Shown here: positions 10,745-21,307 of the stretch, one piece after another
Numbering within the stretch: position 1 is the stretch's first letter
Layout of the letters: the number at the start of each line of letters is the position of its first letter
NCBI GenBank assembly: GCA_030761205.1
Contig: JAULJL010000021.1
Location: 9,715,160-9,779,159, forward strand
Direction of reading: 5' to 3'
Length of the DNA: 64,000 nt
DNA from: Fremontodendron californicum
Lineage: Eukaryota > Streptophyta > Magnoliopsida > Malvales > Malvaceae
Translations under genes and position numbers: made by a program
Notes under the pieces: model-generated
What the model saw: only the letters and a program-made list of their open reading frames with translations
Databases searched by the model: none
What the model was told of the DNA's origin: nothing

Positions 10745-10918
10745 GGATTTAAATAGCAGTCGCAACATGACATTACTTGTTATTAAACGGTTTCGATTTT
10801 CTCCGTCGCCGATATTCACGGTCGATATTTATCACAATTGATCGCGGTAAGATTCATTACGTCCGCAACCGCGATAAATGCGAAGTGACCGAAAACGCGT
10901 CCGTGACCGTAAGATAAT
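10745..10918 (-). mobile_element. TIR-B element, reverse copy
   Basis: GGATTTAAATAGCAGTCGCA starts it, with TTTCGATTTTCTCCGTCG, ACAATTGATCGCGGTAAG and GACCGAAAACGCGTCC following, the reverse complement of the TIR-B order. The TIR-E element adjoins its far end. Confidence 0.6.
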
Positions 10919-10919
10919 A

Positions 10920-11126
10920 GACATGTTCAAACATGAATTTTTCTAATTTGGGTTGACTCGGTCCGAATTACTGTTCATCAATAAAAATAATTTTTATTTA
11001 AATTTATTTAAAATATTAATATAAAAATATTATTTTGAATAATGATATAAGTTTTGAATAATGATAGCCTAGATTAAAAAAAAAAATCGGACCGTAACTC
11101 AACTCGACCCATAAATAGATCTTTGC
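10920..11126 (+). mobile_element. TIR-E element
   Basis: Begins GACATGTTCAAACATG and ends CCCATAAATAGATCTTTGC. Flanks AGATAATA and CGATAATA suggest an 8-bp target duplication. The core is AT-rich with TTGACTCGGTCCGA and TCGGACCGTAACTCAACTCG arms. Confidence 0.55.
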
Positions 11127-11330
11127 GATAATATATCTAGATTACTTGTTTCAAATTATTTTTATTATTGTATTCGGCAATGTAATTCTTTATAAAACAA
11201 ATTTATTAATATCGAAGAGATACTACGTTAGTAAGATCTATGCACATCAGAGATCTTTAATACTTAAACTGTTCTTAACTCAATCATTCGGAAAAGTATA
11301 GAAATTCAAAACAAGTTCAATAATTTTGAA

Positions 11331-11683
11331 GAATTTTGTTAACGAGTGTCCTTAAGGTTAATTAATATGTTATTTATAGTAAAAATATTGTATTAAATGC
11401 AGTAGTTGATAATTTTATTTATCATTTCCAATGCATTAAATGAAGATATTATAGATTTTGTTAACAAGTGACCTAAGAACGCTCTTTAAGGTTACTACTT
11501 ATGATAATATCTTTATTCAATGTATTGAAAATGATGAATAAAATTGTCAACTACTGCATTTAATAAAATATTCTTTCTATAAATAGTATATTAACTAACC
11601 TTTAAAGAATCCCCTTAAGATACTCATTAATAAAACTCTATTATATATAATAATTTTAAAAAGTATCCTTAACAAAATCCAAT
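11331..11683. mobile_element. TIR-C element interrupted by a second TIR-C
   Basis: GAATTTTGTTAACGAGTGTCC at the left and AAAGTATCCTTAACAAAATCC at the right are inverted ends of one copy. Another copy of the same family sits in its middle at 11453-11636. Confidence 0.55.
11453..11636 (+). mobile_element. TIR-C element nested in a TIR-C element
   Basis: AGATTTTGTTAACAAGTGACC starts it and TACTCATTAATAAAACT ends it. The core (AATGATGAATAAAATTGTCA, CTGCATTTAATA) closely follows that of the complete copy at 63471-63657. Confidence 0.6.
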
Positions 11684-11854
11684 TTTGAAAACTATAACCA
11701 ACTTACCAACTTGGATGACCTTGTCATTTCTAATCTATATCCTGAGTAAAAATTTGATGGTTTTTATTTTTTTATAGCAGAGACGTCTTTGCCAAAAGCT
11801 TTTGCAGCTCTTTCAAGAACTATAGTGTTTAGGCAAAAGCTTGATGGGTCTTTT

Positions 11855-12065
11855 TAGATCTAATAATTTCAGATATGATACGAATATTAAATAAAATAAT
11901 AATTAAAATACGATATAATATAAAAAATAATATAAATACAACATGAATATACGAATATGTTAAAATTTATATAGCACGAATTATTAACTTGTCAAAATTT
12001 ATATAAATATATAATATTTTAAATATAATTATGACACAAAAATATAACACGAATACGATTTTTTA
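11855..12065 (-). mobile_element. TIR-D element, reverse copy
   Basis: From TAGATCTAATAATTTCAGA through AAAATACGATATAATAT, a TTATATAGCACGAATTATTA block and a TATAATTATGACACAAA block. This is the reverse-complement order of 26318-26564. The far end is worn. Confidence 0.5.
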
Positions 12066-12832
12066 TTAATAAAAAATTGATAAAAAGAGTGGGACATCAC
12101 TTGACAAAGGGAGAAAATAAAAAAGGGCTCTTAAAAACCAGGATCTATAATTATTCTGCATGCCTCATTGACCTCCCAATGAGACAAGTTGTAATGATAC
12201 CATTTACTACTGTTACAAAGGAATTTTCTGTCTGGAATTTTGTAGGTTTCATTAGGTAATTGATTACATTCTCATTTACACTTTACAGGGTTTTTTTTTT
12301 TCTTTCTTTTTTCAAATTAAAGTAGCTTTGGCTTCTTTTTGTTTTCCTGTCATGCTTGTGCTCAATTTCTGCTAGCCTTTTATTGGACCTCCATTGTTGA
12401 ATAAGGAAATTGGTGAGTCAATTCTGGCACTTTCATATGGTTTTTTTTTTCCATAGATTATAAGGTTCAAACATGTACAACATTTTCAAATGCTGAAACC
12501 ATTTTAATAATAAAAAAAAAAAAATCCCTAAAGTTTTCATTTTGGTGGAATTAAAGGGAATTGACATAATTGCAGGAAAAAAGGGGCAGTTAAAAATTTA
12601 TCTATTCTAAAATTGCCCAAATTTGGGCATCAATTGGGCACTTGTTTTAGTGGTATAAATTTTAACAAATATAGGTAATAATACCCATAAGAAAGTTTCA
12701 AACTCCAAATACCATGAAGTATTTTCCAGACACTTGGTCACATTAACTTAAGTACATTCTACCTCAACTTCAACCAGTAGCTATCCTTCAATAGGAGAAT
12801 AAATGCATGAAAGCTACTATGGCATCTGACAG
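12066..12832. other. Spacer with no gene seen
   Basis: A 60-codon open frame at 12077-12259 shows no family resemblance and no splice context. I treat it as chance. Poly-T and poly-A runs lie at 12288-12300 and 12510-12525. Confidence 0.45.
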
Positions 12833-13037
12833 CTATATTGTTCTGACTCTTCATTTTTCTTGAAGTATTTATGTCCGATACCTGTGTCCGACGCATATTC
12901 AGACATGAGTATGAGGATATGACCCTTCAAAAACCTTCCAAACACATGAAAAAACTTAGAAAATATTGAGCATACCCGTATCGGACAAATACTCCTACCC
13001 GACACTCACAAGTCACACCCGAGTTCGAGTAACATAG
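12833..13037 (-). mobile_element. TIR-A element
   Basis: CTATATTGTTCTGACTCTTC to GAGTTCGAGTAACATAG. The flanks TCTGACAG and TCTGGCAG are an 8-bp target duplication with one mismatch. Confidence 0.9.
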
Positions 13038-13235
13038 TCTGGCAGTAATTACAAGTTAAAATTGGCTATTTTAACACTACATAAAGTAAACTAAAATTAC
13101 TTTATGTACCAAGGGTTTCTGTAAGAAATCGGTTCAGAATGGCTGAAAGGCTAGTAATTTCTTCCAGACTAAAGTTACTTCATTCATCTAATTCTATTAA
13201 TATTAACTAGCTCTTACTTTGTGAATTAGTTATAC

Positions 13236-13422
13236 CTATGTTATTCGGACTCGGGAGTGAGTGTCGTATACGGGTATGTATCCGACATCGGTATACTCAA
13301 TTTTTTCTAAGTTTTTTCATATATTTGGAGGATCAAACCCTCATACCCTTGCCCGAAAATGTGTCGGACATGGGTGTCAGATACGGATACTTCAAAGAAA
13401 ATGAAGAGTCAAAGTAACATAG
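13236..13422 (+). mobile_element. TIR-A element
   Basis: CTATGTTATTCGGACTCGGG to GTCAAAGTAACATAG. Perfect 8-bp target duplication AGTTATAC. Confidence 0.95.
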
Positions 13423-13576
13423 AGTTATACACTGCTTTCCACATTGCTATTAGTACCTAGTAGCAATCAGTAAAGTGAGAGGACCTTTGCATATATCCCT
13501 ATAAAAAGAATCTAACTCAAATCAGAATTAAGCTTTCTAGTCTTCAACCCTAACATTAACAATAGATATCCATTAC

Positions 13577-13602
13577 CTATGTTACATGGACTCGGGATCA
13601 TC
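13577..13602 (+). mobile_element. TIR-A terminal fragment
   Basis: CTATGTTACATGGACTCGGG matches one terminus. The rest of the element is absent, so this is a remnant or an aborted copy. Confidence 0.5.
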
Positions 13603-13785
13603 CAATGTCACGCTAGTATTTGATATGTAAATGTCATGTTTGTGACAATTTGTACATTAATTTTGATAATTTAATCAATCAACATACAAATATAAGTTTA
13701 AAGTGTTCACTGAAGTATTGGGCATGGATCCATTTACGTTAAGATGAAGTGAACAATATGTATAGTGTAGTTCAGTAACCGATCA

Positions 13786-13972
13786 CTATGTTGTTCCGAC
13801 TCTTCATTGTTCTTGAAGTATCCGTATCTGACATTTATATCCGACGCATATCCGAATATAAGTATGAAGATATGAACCTTAAAAAACCTTCCAAATACAT
13901 GAAAATCTTAGAAAAAATTGAACATACCCGTGGTATGCGTCCGACACTCACACCCGAGTCCGAGTAACATAG
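13786..13972 (-). mobile_element. TIR-A element
   Basis: CTATGTTGTTCCGACTCTTC to GTCCGAGTAACATAG. Flanks ACCGATCA and ACCGATGA form an 8-bp target duplication with one mismatch. Confidence 0.93.
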
Positions 13973-14632
13973 ACCGATGACATACCAGTCACTAAGGTTT
14001 TCAGCCAATGTTTCATATGATCAAAATTCAAACCCAGATGATACTCTATACACATTCAAATCTCAAAAAATCGAATCAGCATATGTAATGCACATGCGAA
14101 GAAACTGTTCTAAATGTTTGAAGTCATCAATAGGCAACTCATTGAGCTTCAATTCAACATACCTTCCTCATCAAATTTTATTTAAAAAGAAATGCTCTGA
14201 AAAAAAGAAAAAGAAAAACCAAATTTAGGACTCACTATTCATTCAACAACCGGAAACTGAAAAATTCGATGAACAAACCAAAAAAAAATAGGGAAAATTT
14301 TAAATCTACTTGTAGACTCTGAATCTAAAAGAAACCGGCGATCTGCTTTTAAGATCGTGATATTTTGCTACGATGATTAAAGAGAGAAACAGATGCAAAA
14401 AAAAAAAAAAGGAGGGATCGAATAAGAAACGCCGTACCTTTCGGGATCGAGGAGAGTCCAATGCGCGAAACCAAGGAGCCAATCAGCAGAGCTTTTCTGT
14501 TGACTTAAAGTCTCTTTGTATGTAGTTGTACGGTTGTGGTAACGGTTTTGGGATGCAAAACGACAGCGTTCGGCTCTTTTTCAACTAAAGGAGGCCCAAG
14601 GGGAAGAAAAGGGTAAATAAAAAGGTTTATAG
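13973..14632. other. Spacer before the tRNA gene
   Basis: No supported gene. On the minus strand around 14440-14500 a GC-richer piece ends CCCGAAAG/GTACGG, which could be a splice donor of an unseen leader exon. I found no continuation to support it. Confidence 0.35.
14619..14623 (-). terminator. RNA polymerase III T-run for tRNA-His
   Basis: TTTTT on the minus strand begins 10 bp past the tRNA 3' end, typical of a plant tRNA gene terminator. Confidence 0.6.
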
Positions 14633-14704
14633 TGTGGCTGCTGGGATTCGAGCCCAGGTCTCCACGGCCACAACGTGGAATTCTTACCACTAAACTACAG
14701 CCAC
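14633..14704 (-). tRNA. tRNA-His (anticodon GTG)
   Basis: 72-nt cloverleaf on the minus strand. The acceptor stem GTGGCTG pairs perfectly with CAGCCAC, with discriminator A. The D arm contains TAGTTTAGTGGTAAGA (A box). The anticodon arm is CCACG-TTGTGGC-CGTGG with GTG in the loop. The T arm contains GGGCTCGAATCCC (B box). No intron. A five-T run at 14623-14619 lies just downstream and fits RNA polymerase III termination. It decodes histidine CAC and CAU codons. The extra G at position -1 of tRNA-His is added after transcription, so its absence is normal. Confidence 0.95.
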
Positions 14705-14797
14705 AAGATATTAATAAAACGCAAGTCTTAATAAAAGTCGAGTTCTTTTATTCAATTGATTTAGGATTTAAATTCGAGAGCGGAATCACATTATTTT

Positions 14798-14950
14798 AGA
14801 CAAAAAAATCATTATACGATATAAAAAAAATAACACCATCAAAATTTATATAATACAAAATTAAGATATTAAAATTTATATAAATATATAATATATTAAA
14901 TTCGATTATAACACGTGAAAAAAATATTAACACAACATAAATACACATAT
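14798..14950 (-). mobile_element. Fragment of TIR-D element
   Basis: Contains ATTATACGATATAAAAAAAA, a TCAAAATTTATATAATACA block and a TATTAAATTCGATTATAACA block in TIR-D reverse order. Both ends are lost. Confidence 0.4.
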
Positions 14951-15253
14951 TACTACGCACTAGAAACGGGTTGTAATCTATTTTAAAGACGGAAATACCC
15001 TTCAAGCAAATACATACAACTATAAAAGACAACTTCAATATTTAGACCCAAAAGAGACTTTCTTGATCCAGTCCAATAGGCCTACTATCGCAAAAGCGGG
15101 ACCCAACGCAACGGCCCATTCAATTCCACGTGTCTGCAAAATAACCAAGGTGAACGAAATTTTGGTGCATCGGTAAAACCCCATTCACGTTTTCTTCACT
15201 CCCTGCACAGCACACCTTCCCTCTTCGGCTTCCACTCTCAGAAAAACCTCAAC

Positions 15254-15261
15254 AAACCCTA
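15254..15261 (+). promoter_or_regulatory. Telo-box in the ALY leader
   Basis: AAACCCTA lies about 40 bp before the ALY start codon. Telo-boxes are common near transcription starts of plant genes for growth-linked RNA and protein metabolism. Confidence 0.4.
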
Positions 15262-15301
15262 AAAAAAAGAAAGAAGCGAGAACCAACGTGAATTTCCGAA
15301 A

Positions 15302-18300
15302 ATGTCCAGATCACTGGACATGTCACTCGACGATATCATCCGTAATAAAAGCAGATCTGAAGGGCATTCCCGTGATTCCAGACGCAAACCCCGTCTCTCC
15401 GGTCCTGGCCCTGATCGTCGTGTTCCCACTCGCGACCCGCTCAGAACCAACCCATACCCGGTTAGACCGGTAAGTTCCTTTGCTCCAACAGAAAAAAAGA
15501 AAGTAAAAATACTGAGCTTTTAGTATTCTTTTTTAAATTAAATAAATAAAAAGAAAATTCAACGTAGTTTATTAATAATATATATTATTTTTTATATTGA
15601 TGAAAAATGAAAATGAAATTTTTTTAGTATGTGGATATATATTTAATGATTAATTCAATTATTTTATTTTTGATACATGAAATTTATTCAAGCGGTTATT
15701 TTTGTTCACGCGCGTGCGAATGCAGCTGCAGATGCAAATGCAGGTGCCAGCATGGCAGGGACCGTTGGTTTCGAGTGGAGGATCGGATATGGAGGCGAAG
15801 CTATATATATCGAACTTAGATTACGGTGTTTCTAATGAGGATATTAAGGTTTTTTTTTTTTTCAATTCTTTGTTTGCTGATTTATTTGTTGTTATATAAT
15901 CTTGTTTTTGTTTTGTTAGTAAATGACGAATGAGTAATCTTGAAACGCTTTGTTTGTTAAAGAAAATTCTGGATTTGTGTGTTTAGCTGCTAGAAGAATA
16001 TGATTTAGGTGATCATTGGATGTGGAATGGATTAGTTGTTTTGGCTGTAAGAAATAATAGAGCTCGATCTTGAATGGTGGTGGAGAATCTATAACATCGG
16101 TGTTCTTGTATGCGATCGAATTATTTTTGGTGTTCTTGTACGCAATCGAATGATTTTTTACTACTTGCCTAGTAGAGTGTAAGCATAGAAGTGTAGTCGA
16201 GATTAATGGTTTGTCTTTGGGAGTTGATTGGTTGAATTACATTTCTGCATTAAGTTTGTAATGAGTTGTTGTCTATGTGACCCGGACTCTTTATTTTCCC
16301 TAAATTATTCATGTACAACACCTCTGTCCGACGCATATTCGGACATGGATATGGCCTAAATATATGGAAAAACTTTTAAAAAATTGAGTATACCCTTGTC
16401 AGACACATACGGGTATCTGACATTCACCTTCGAGTCCGGGTAACATAGGCTGTTTGTTACTCCTCATCTACTGTACTTTACATTTGTGAGCATGTCTTTA
16501 TATGCATTTGACACATGCCAAATGTTTTTTTTTTTTTAGCATTAGTACTCTAGCTCTTCAGTCTAACTAGCAGATGAAGCATGTATCTCTACGCGAATAA
16601 TAATGTGGTTTTGGTGGAACGAAAGGTGGAGAGTCTTTTTTAGGAAGTTGGTTACTGGTTATGATACTAATATTGCGGATTGGTAATTTTTTTTTTTTCT
16701 TTAGCATTAATACTCTATCTCTTCGGTCTAACTAGCAGATGAAGCATGTATCTCGATACAAACAATAATGTGGTTTTGGTACAACGAAAGTGGACAGTCT
16801 TTTTTAGGAAGTTGGTTACGGGTTATGATACTAATATTGCGGATTTGTTGTGTTTGTCTACAATCTGTGACGGTTTAGTATAGTAATGCATGGGACTGAG
16901 GTATATGGCAGTTGAGATTCTGGAGATCATTATCATAATATGAATTTGAGTTGATTGAAATTGTCTGTTAAAAGCCTATCAATGCCATATCTTAGTGGAA
17001 GTTTTGCTAGAAACTTCAATGCTTCTTTGAATGTGTTATGTATCCATTTTTTTGTCTCTCCTTTCTGTAATATACCTATCTCATGGCTTATTCTTCTTGC
17101 TGATCAGCCTTTTGACCGTTATTACTCTTCCGTCAGTAACAAATTAGAGAGTATATCTATGTTGCTCAGACTCTTCATTTTTCTTATAGTACCCGTGTCC
17201 GATACATATCTTGAAAAATATTGATCATATCCGTGTTGGACACATACCCGTGTCCGACACTCACATCCGAGTCCGAGTAACATAGAAATATATAGTTATT
17301 TGTTACATTTTGCCATAACAACAACTTGAATTGCTAGGTGCTTTTCTCTGAGGTTGGTGACTTGAAGAGGTATTCTATTAACTACGATAGGAGTGGAAGA
17401 TCGAAGGTATCTACTCTTGTTCAAGTTTGAAGCCAATTTGAAATGTTTTTTCTTTTCTTCTGCTGAAAATGTTTAGTATATATATTTTAGGGAACTGCGG
17501 AAGTCGTCTTTTTCAGACAGACAGATGCTTTGGCAGCTATCAAGAGATACAACAATGTTCAACTTGATGGGAAACCAATGACAATTGAGCTTGTGGGGGC
17601 AAATGTTGTTATGTCTGCTCCTGTTCCTGTTCCTGTCCCTCCAACCAAAAACGGCATTCTGAGAAAGCCAAATTTGGCCTCTAAAAGGTATGGAGTTTTA
17701 AGGGGTTTTCCTAGTTATTTGCATGATACAATCGTTTTCCTGTCTCTTTGGCCCTATGTTACTCGGACTCGGGTGTGAATATGGGATACAGGTATGTGTC
17801 CAACAGGGGGTATGCTTGATCTATTCTAAGTTTTTCCATGTATTTGGAGGGTCTTTGGGGGATCATATACCCATACGCGTCGGACACGGGTACTTCAAGA
17901 AAAATGAAGAGTCGGAGCAACATAGCTTTGGCCTCTAAAAAGTCTGAAGTTTTAAGGGTTATCCTAGTTATTTGCATGATAATCTTTTTCCTGTCTCTTG
18001 TTTTTTATTCAAGTGTTCATGTAACTTATTTCTGCTGGTTTAACAAGAATTTTAAATCTGCTTAATGATACCTTGAATCTTCTGTTTGACCTTTTGCTTT
18101 CACTTAAGCAACAATCCAGTCATCCAGAGAAATGAGATGGGCATGAAATGCTAGTTTTGAAATTTTGAAATTTATTCATGTTTTGAATTTTCACAAACTC
18201 CGTCTCAAGAAAAACTTGCTTTTATATATTATTCTCAGCATCTACTCTGTTCCTGGATGCAGTTCACTGCTATGTTACCCGAACTCGGGAGTGAGTGTCG

Positions 18301-18695
18301 GATATTAGTATGTTCAATTTTTTTTTTAAAGTTTTTTCATATATTTGAAAAATCATACTCTCGTACCTATGTTCGAATATATGTCCAACATGGATGTCAA
18401 ATACGAATACTTTAAGAAAAATAAAGAGTCCAGATAATATAGGTTCATTGATACTTTCCAATTCAAACTAACATGATTTTCTTTGTCCCTGAACAGGGAT
18501 CAAGAAAAGTTTGGTGGTACAGCATGGGTTCGTGGTGGTGGTGGTGGCGGTGCTAATGGACCTAACACTGGCGGTGCTGGCCGTGGGTTTGGTAGGGGAC
18601 GTGGAAGAGGTGGACAGATTGGTAAAAAATTATCTGCAGAAGATCTTGATGCTGACTTAGATAAGTACCATTTAGAAGCTACACGAATTAAATGA
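15302..18695 (+). CDS. ALY: THO complex subunit 4 / ALY mRNA-export adaptor
   Basis: Nuclear RNA-binding adaptor that links the UAP56 helicase and TREX to mRNA export. Five exons: 15302-15469, 15726-15848, 17338-17406, 17491-17687, 18497-18695, giving about 251 aa. Visible parts are an N-terminal UAP56-binding motif (LDMSLDDIIRN), an RRM with RNP2 LYISNLDYG and RNP1 GTAEVVFF, an RGG box (GRGFGRGRGRGG), and a second UAP56-binding motif near the C terminus (LSAEDLDADLDKYH). The exon 2 acceptor could be 6 bp later with the frame unchanged. Introns hold TIR-A copies (two in intron 2, two in intron 4) and a 165-bp tandem duplication in intron 2. The end of exon 4 with its donor is partly duplicated in intron 4. 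All phases join cleanly, so the gene looks intact. Confidence 0.93.
16099..16159 (+). repeat. Short tandem repeat in ALY intron 2
   Basis: GGTGTTCTTGTATGCGATCG and GGTGTTCTTGTACGCAATCG start two adjacent units of about 31 bp. Confidence 0.7.
16273..16448 (-). mobile_element. TIR-A element in ALY intron 2
   Basis: CTATGTGACCCGGACTCTTT to GAGTCCGGGTAACATAG. The target duplication is eroded. The core has lost part of the ATATGATCCTCC block. Confidence 0.85.
16535..16847 (+). repeat. Tandem duplication of about 165 bp in ALY intron 2
   Basis: TTAGCATTAGTACTCTAGCT at 16537 and TTAGCATTAATACTCTATCT at 16701 begin two units. Both continue through TAACTAGCAGATGAAGCATG, AATAATGTGGTTTTGGT and GATACTAATATTGCGGAT. 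The two units differ at only a few positions, so the duplication is fairly recent. Confidence 0.9.
17157..17285 (-). mobile_element. TIR-A element in ALY intron 2, internally deleted
   Basis: CTATGTTGCTCAGACTCTTC to GTCCGAGTAACATAG, about 130 bp. The central ATCATATCC block is missing. Flanks GAGTATAT and AAATATAT are a worn target duplication. Confidence 0.88.
17670..18003 (+). repeat. Tandem duplication of the ALY exon 4 end, split by TIR-A
   Basis: The piece from TTTGGCCTCTAAAAGGTATG through CCTAGTTATTTGCATGATA to CCTGTCTCTT (17673-17748) recurs at 17927-18002. In the second copy the donor GGTATG reads AGTCTG and is lost, so it should not act as an exon end. The TIR-A element 17754-17925 lies exactly at the junction. 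Confidence 0.88.
17754..17925 (+). mobile_element. TIR-A element in ALY intron 4
   Basis: CTATGTTACTCGGACTCGGG to GTCGGAGCAACATAG. Perfect 8-bp target duplication CTTTGGCC, which is also the junction of the local tandem duplication. Confidence 0.95.
18270..18442 (+). mobile_element. TIR-A element in ALY intron 4
   Basis: CTATGTTACCCGAACTCGGG to GTCCAGATAATATAG. Flanks GTTCACTG and GTTCATTG are an 8-bp duplication with one mismatch. Confidence 0.92.
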
Positions 18696-18907
18696 TTTAA
18701 TTTCCTGCTATTTGCTTCTGTCTTGGTATATTGGCTGCTTCTTTTTGGGGGGAAAGAAGAAAAACTGATGTTTTAGTTGGAAATGAAATGATGTTAGTGA
18801 CATATTGAGCTTGGTCTTTTGACTCTCTCTAATCAGACTCTGAATTTAACATCCCAATTTTGTTATGAAGGTGACAGTGCTTAATGCTGTATATTATTTG
18901 TTAAGAT

Positions 18908-19082
18908 CTATGTTACTCGGGTGTGAGTATCGGATATGAGTATGTTCAATTTTTTTTTCAAGATTTTCATGTATTTAGAGGATCTTTGGAGGATTATATC
19001 TTCATATTTATCTCCGAATATGTGTCGAACATATGTGTCGGATAAGGGTACTTAAAAAAAATGAAGAGTTGGAGTAACATAA
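18908..19082 (+). mobile_element. TIR-A element
   Basis: CTATGTTACTCGGGTGTGAG to GTTGGAGTAACATAA. Perfect 8-bp target duplication GTTAAGAT. It lies just past the ALY 3' end. Confidence 0.94.
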
Positions 19083-19117
19083 GTTAAGATATTTCCTTGA
19101 TTTGTCCTTTGTTTACC

Positions 19118-19277
19118 TTATGTTACTCGAACTCACCATTTATTTCATGAATGAGTGTCGGATAGACATATGTAAGATATGTGTAGGTTTAATTTTTTTT
19201 TTTTTATATATTTGAAAGATTCGATGTTCATATTCGAATATGTATCGGATAAGAAAAATGAAAATTCCGGATAAAAG
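19118..19277 (+). mobile_element. TIR-A element, degraded
   Basis: CTTATGTTACTCGAACTCAC at the left and AAATTCCGGATAAAAG at the right are decayed termini. The GAGTGTCGGATA and CGAATATGTATCGGATA blocks identify it. Confidence 0.7.
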
Positions 19278-19482
19278 AGGTTTCATTTTCAATCAGTTTC
19301 TGCCTAAAATTTATGCGAAGAGATAGAAAAACAGTACAATTTTGATCTTTAATATTTCTTCATAGTTTTGAGAAATTTTATCTCTGCATTTTCTTGTTGA
19401 ACTCATAAGAGCTCGTCTTGCGAAAGGAAATTAGGGCTTCATTTGTCAATCTACTTGGTTTATTTTGACTTTTTGACATTAA

Positions 19483-19600
19483 ATTAGAAATACATGCAAA
19501 TATATAACATAAACTAAAACTATTAATATATTAAAATTTATATAATATTTTAAATATAATATAAAAATAACACAAACATAATACGATTACGAAAATTGAT
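19483..19600 (-). mobile_element. Fragment of TIR-D element
   Basis: ATATTAAAATTTATATAAT, TATTTTAAATATAATAT and AACACAAACATAATACGA follow TIR-D reverse order. The ends are missing. Confidence 0.4.
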
Positions 19601-19619
19601 GGATCTCAATGCAGCCATG

Positions 19620-20784
19620 CTACATTTTGGATGATGCAATTGCAACATTTTTCACATCATCTGTAGTTTCATCAGCTCCAAGCTTATCTAAAATCTCTTT
19701 ATAAAGATCTTTTCTAATTTCACTATAAACTTGGCCATTCCACCCCTTTTTAACCATCTTTTCTCCTAATTCAACCGCCCCTTCCACCGTCTCCTCCGCC
19801 GTATCATACGCCACCTCGACAAATCCCCTCTCCACTCCTTGCTCCGCCGTTAACTTCTTCGCTTTCAATACCACTTCTTGCCGTACTGTGACATCGCCAA
19901 TCTTGCAGCTAATAATAATATAAATGTTTGAATAAAAGAATAAAAATTTAAAATCTTCACTAAATTTTACTTGCATGAGTAAAATAATTAAATTTGTAAT
20001 AATTATAATACTATTTTTATAAATTTTAAAAATTATTATATATAATAATATTTTTATTTAATTTATTAAAAATATTGAATAAAATTATTAATTTTAATAT
20101 TTAATATAAAATTATTATTATAAATAATATATTAATTAATCTTAAAAAATATCCTCGTTAACAAATCCTTATATTTTGTGTTTAATTCCTTACTTTTAAT
20201 GATTAAATATAATTTTATCTTGAAAAGAAAAGGTCTTAAGTTAAATGCCAGTAAAAAAGAAATTAATGAAAATAACGAACAAGAATTCATCGGAGATATC
20301 GAAAAACGGTGAAAAAGATTTTCTGAAGTAAGAATCACCTTATAATGGCCATGAACCAAGCCGGAATCTTCAGCCCGATATTCATTTCACTCATATATAA
20401 AAATCCTCGATCTTTTCTCATAACAATATAATCATGGCTAAGAGCCAAGATGAATCCGGCGGCGCAGGCGTGGCCGGTTACGGCGGCGACGGTAGGCATA
20501 GGAAAAGAGATTAGGTCGGCGACGAGAGCTCGGAGCTTGGAAGACATTAGACGGACTTTGTCTGGTGAAGAGCCTGCCCAGGCGAGATCATAGCCGTTGG
20601 AGAAGAACTTGCCGTGAGCGGTGGTGATGAGAACCGAGCCGGAGTGTGAGTTTGAGTCGGATCGGATTTGGTTCAGTGCTGACCGGATTGCGTCGATTCG
20701 GGTCGGATTTAGACGGTGTTCGTCTTCGCCGGTCAACGTTAAAATGAACAGGTTACCTCGCTTCTCTAATCTGCACATCTCCAT
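19620..20784 (-). CDS. ECI1: Peroxisomal delta3,delta2-enoyl-CoA isomerase
   Basis: Crotonase-family enzyme that shifts 3-enoyl-CoA double bonds during peroxisomal beta-oxidation of unsaturated fatty acids. Two exons, 20784-20339 and 19908-19620, make 244 aa. MCRLEKRGNLFILTLTG at the start, a crotonase core (TAHGKFFSNGYDL), the oxyanion-hole region TVAAVTGHACAAGF and LYMSEMNIGL with the expected catalytic Glu fit plant ECI proteins. The protein ends SSKM, a peroxisomal PTS1-type tripeptide. Phase 2 joins AG to C across the intron. The start could also be the ATG at 20778, which fits the family better by two residues, or an upstream in-frame ATG at 20805. The intron holds a TIR-C-like remnant. 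Confidence 0.93.
19985..20168. mobile_element. TIR-C remnant in the ECI1 intron
   Basis: TAAATAATATATTAATTAAT followed by CTTAAAAAATATCCTCG and TTAACAAATCC matches one TIR-C end. The other end is not clear. Confidence 0.4.
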
Positions 20785-20805
20785 ATTTTTCTTTTGAAAG
20801 AACAA

Positions 20806-20853
20806 TTTGTATCTAAAAAGGGTATTTGAGAAACTTATAAAAGGATTAAATTT

Positions 20854-20885
<32 letters not shown>

Positions 20886-21017
20886 GAGCATAGAATTTTT
20901 AAATTCTATAAGATCATTTAATTTCTCTACCTAAAATGACAATTTTAAAAATATATATATATATATATTTCAACTCTTTTTTCTTTCTTTATTGAATAGT
21001 CAATCTAATTATCATCA
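20806..21017. other. Spacer with two (AT)n runs
   Basis: Dinucleotide runs lie at about 20857-20878 and 20950-20969. No gene was seen. Confidence 0.5.
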
Positions 21018-21240
21018 TACCTAAATTTAACGTTTATGTACTTTTATCATATTCATATCATAATTGTATTTAAAATATTATATATTTATAAAATTTTGAT
21101 ACATTAATAATTTATATTATAAAAAATTTATATATTCATATATTCGTGTTATATTCATATTAATTTTTCATATAGAATCATATTTTAATTATTTTTTTGT
21201 ATCGTATAATTATATAATGTTCAAAATTATCAGTTCTAAG
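21018..21240 (+). mobile_element. TIR-D element, diverged
   Basis: Order ATAATTGTATTTAAAATATT, ACATTAATAATTTATATTAT, TTCGTGTTATATTCATA and GTTCAAAATTATCAGTTCT matches the complete TIR-D copy. Confidence 0.5.
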
Positions 21241-21307
21241 CATACCTTTCATTGTTTCAAGAGAGTTCTAGGGTAAGCTCCTTACGGTGAGCTTAAAATA
21301 GGCTTCA

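Noticed and set aside
12077..12259. Open frame of 60 codons as a small gene
   Set aside because: No motif, signal peptide, splice context or family resemblance; the length is within chance in this composition.
14440..14510. Minus-strand leader exon ending CCCGAAAG/GTACGG
   Set aside because: A possible splice donor exists but no downstream coding exon could be joined, so no gene is claimed.
14640..14704. Open frame over the tRNA locus
   Set aside because: The cloverleaf with perfect acceptor stem explains the sequence fully.
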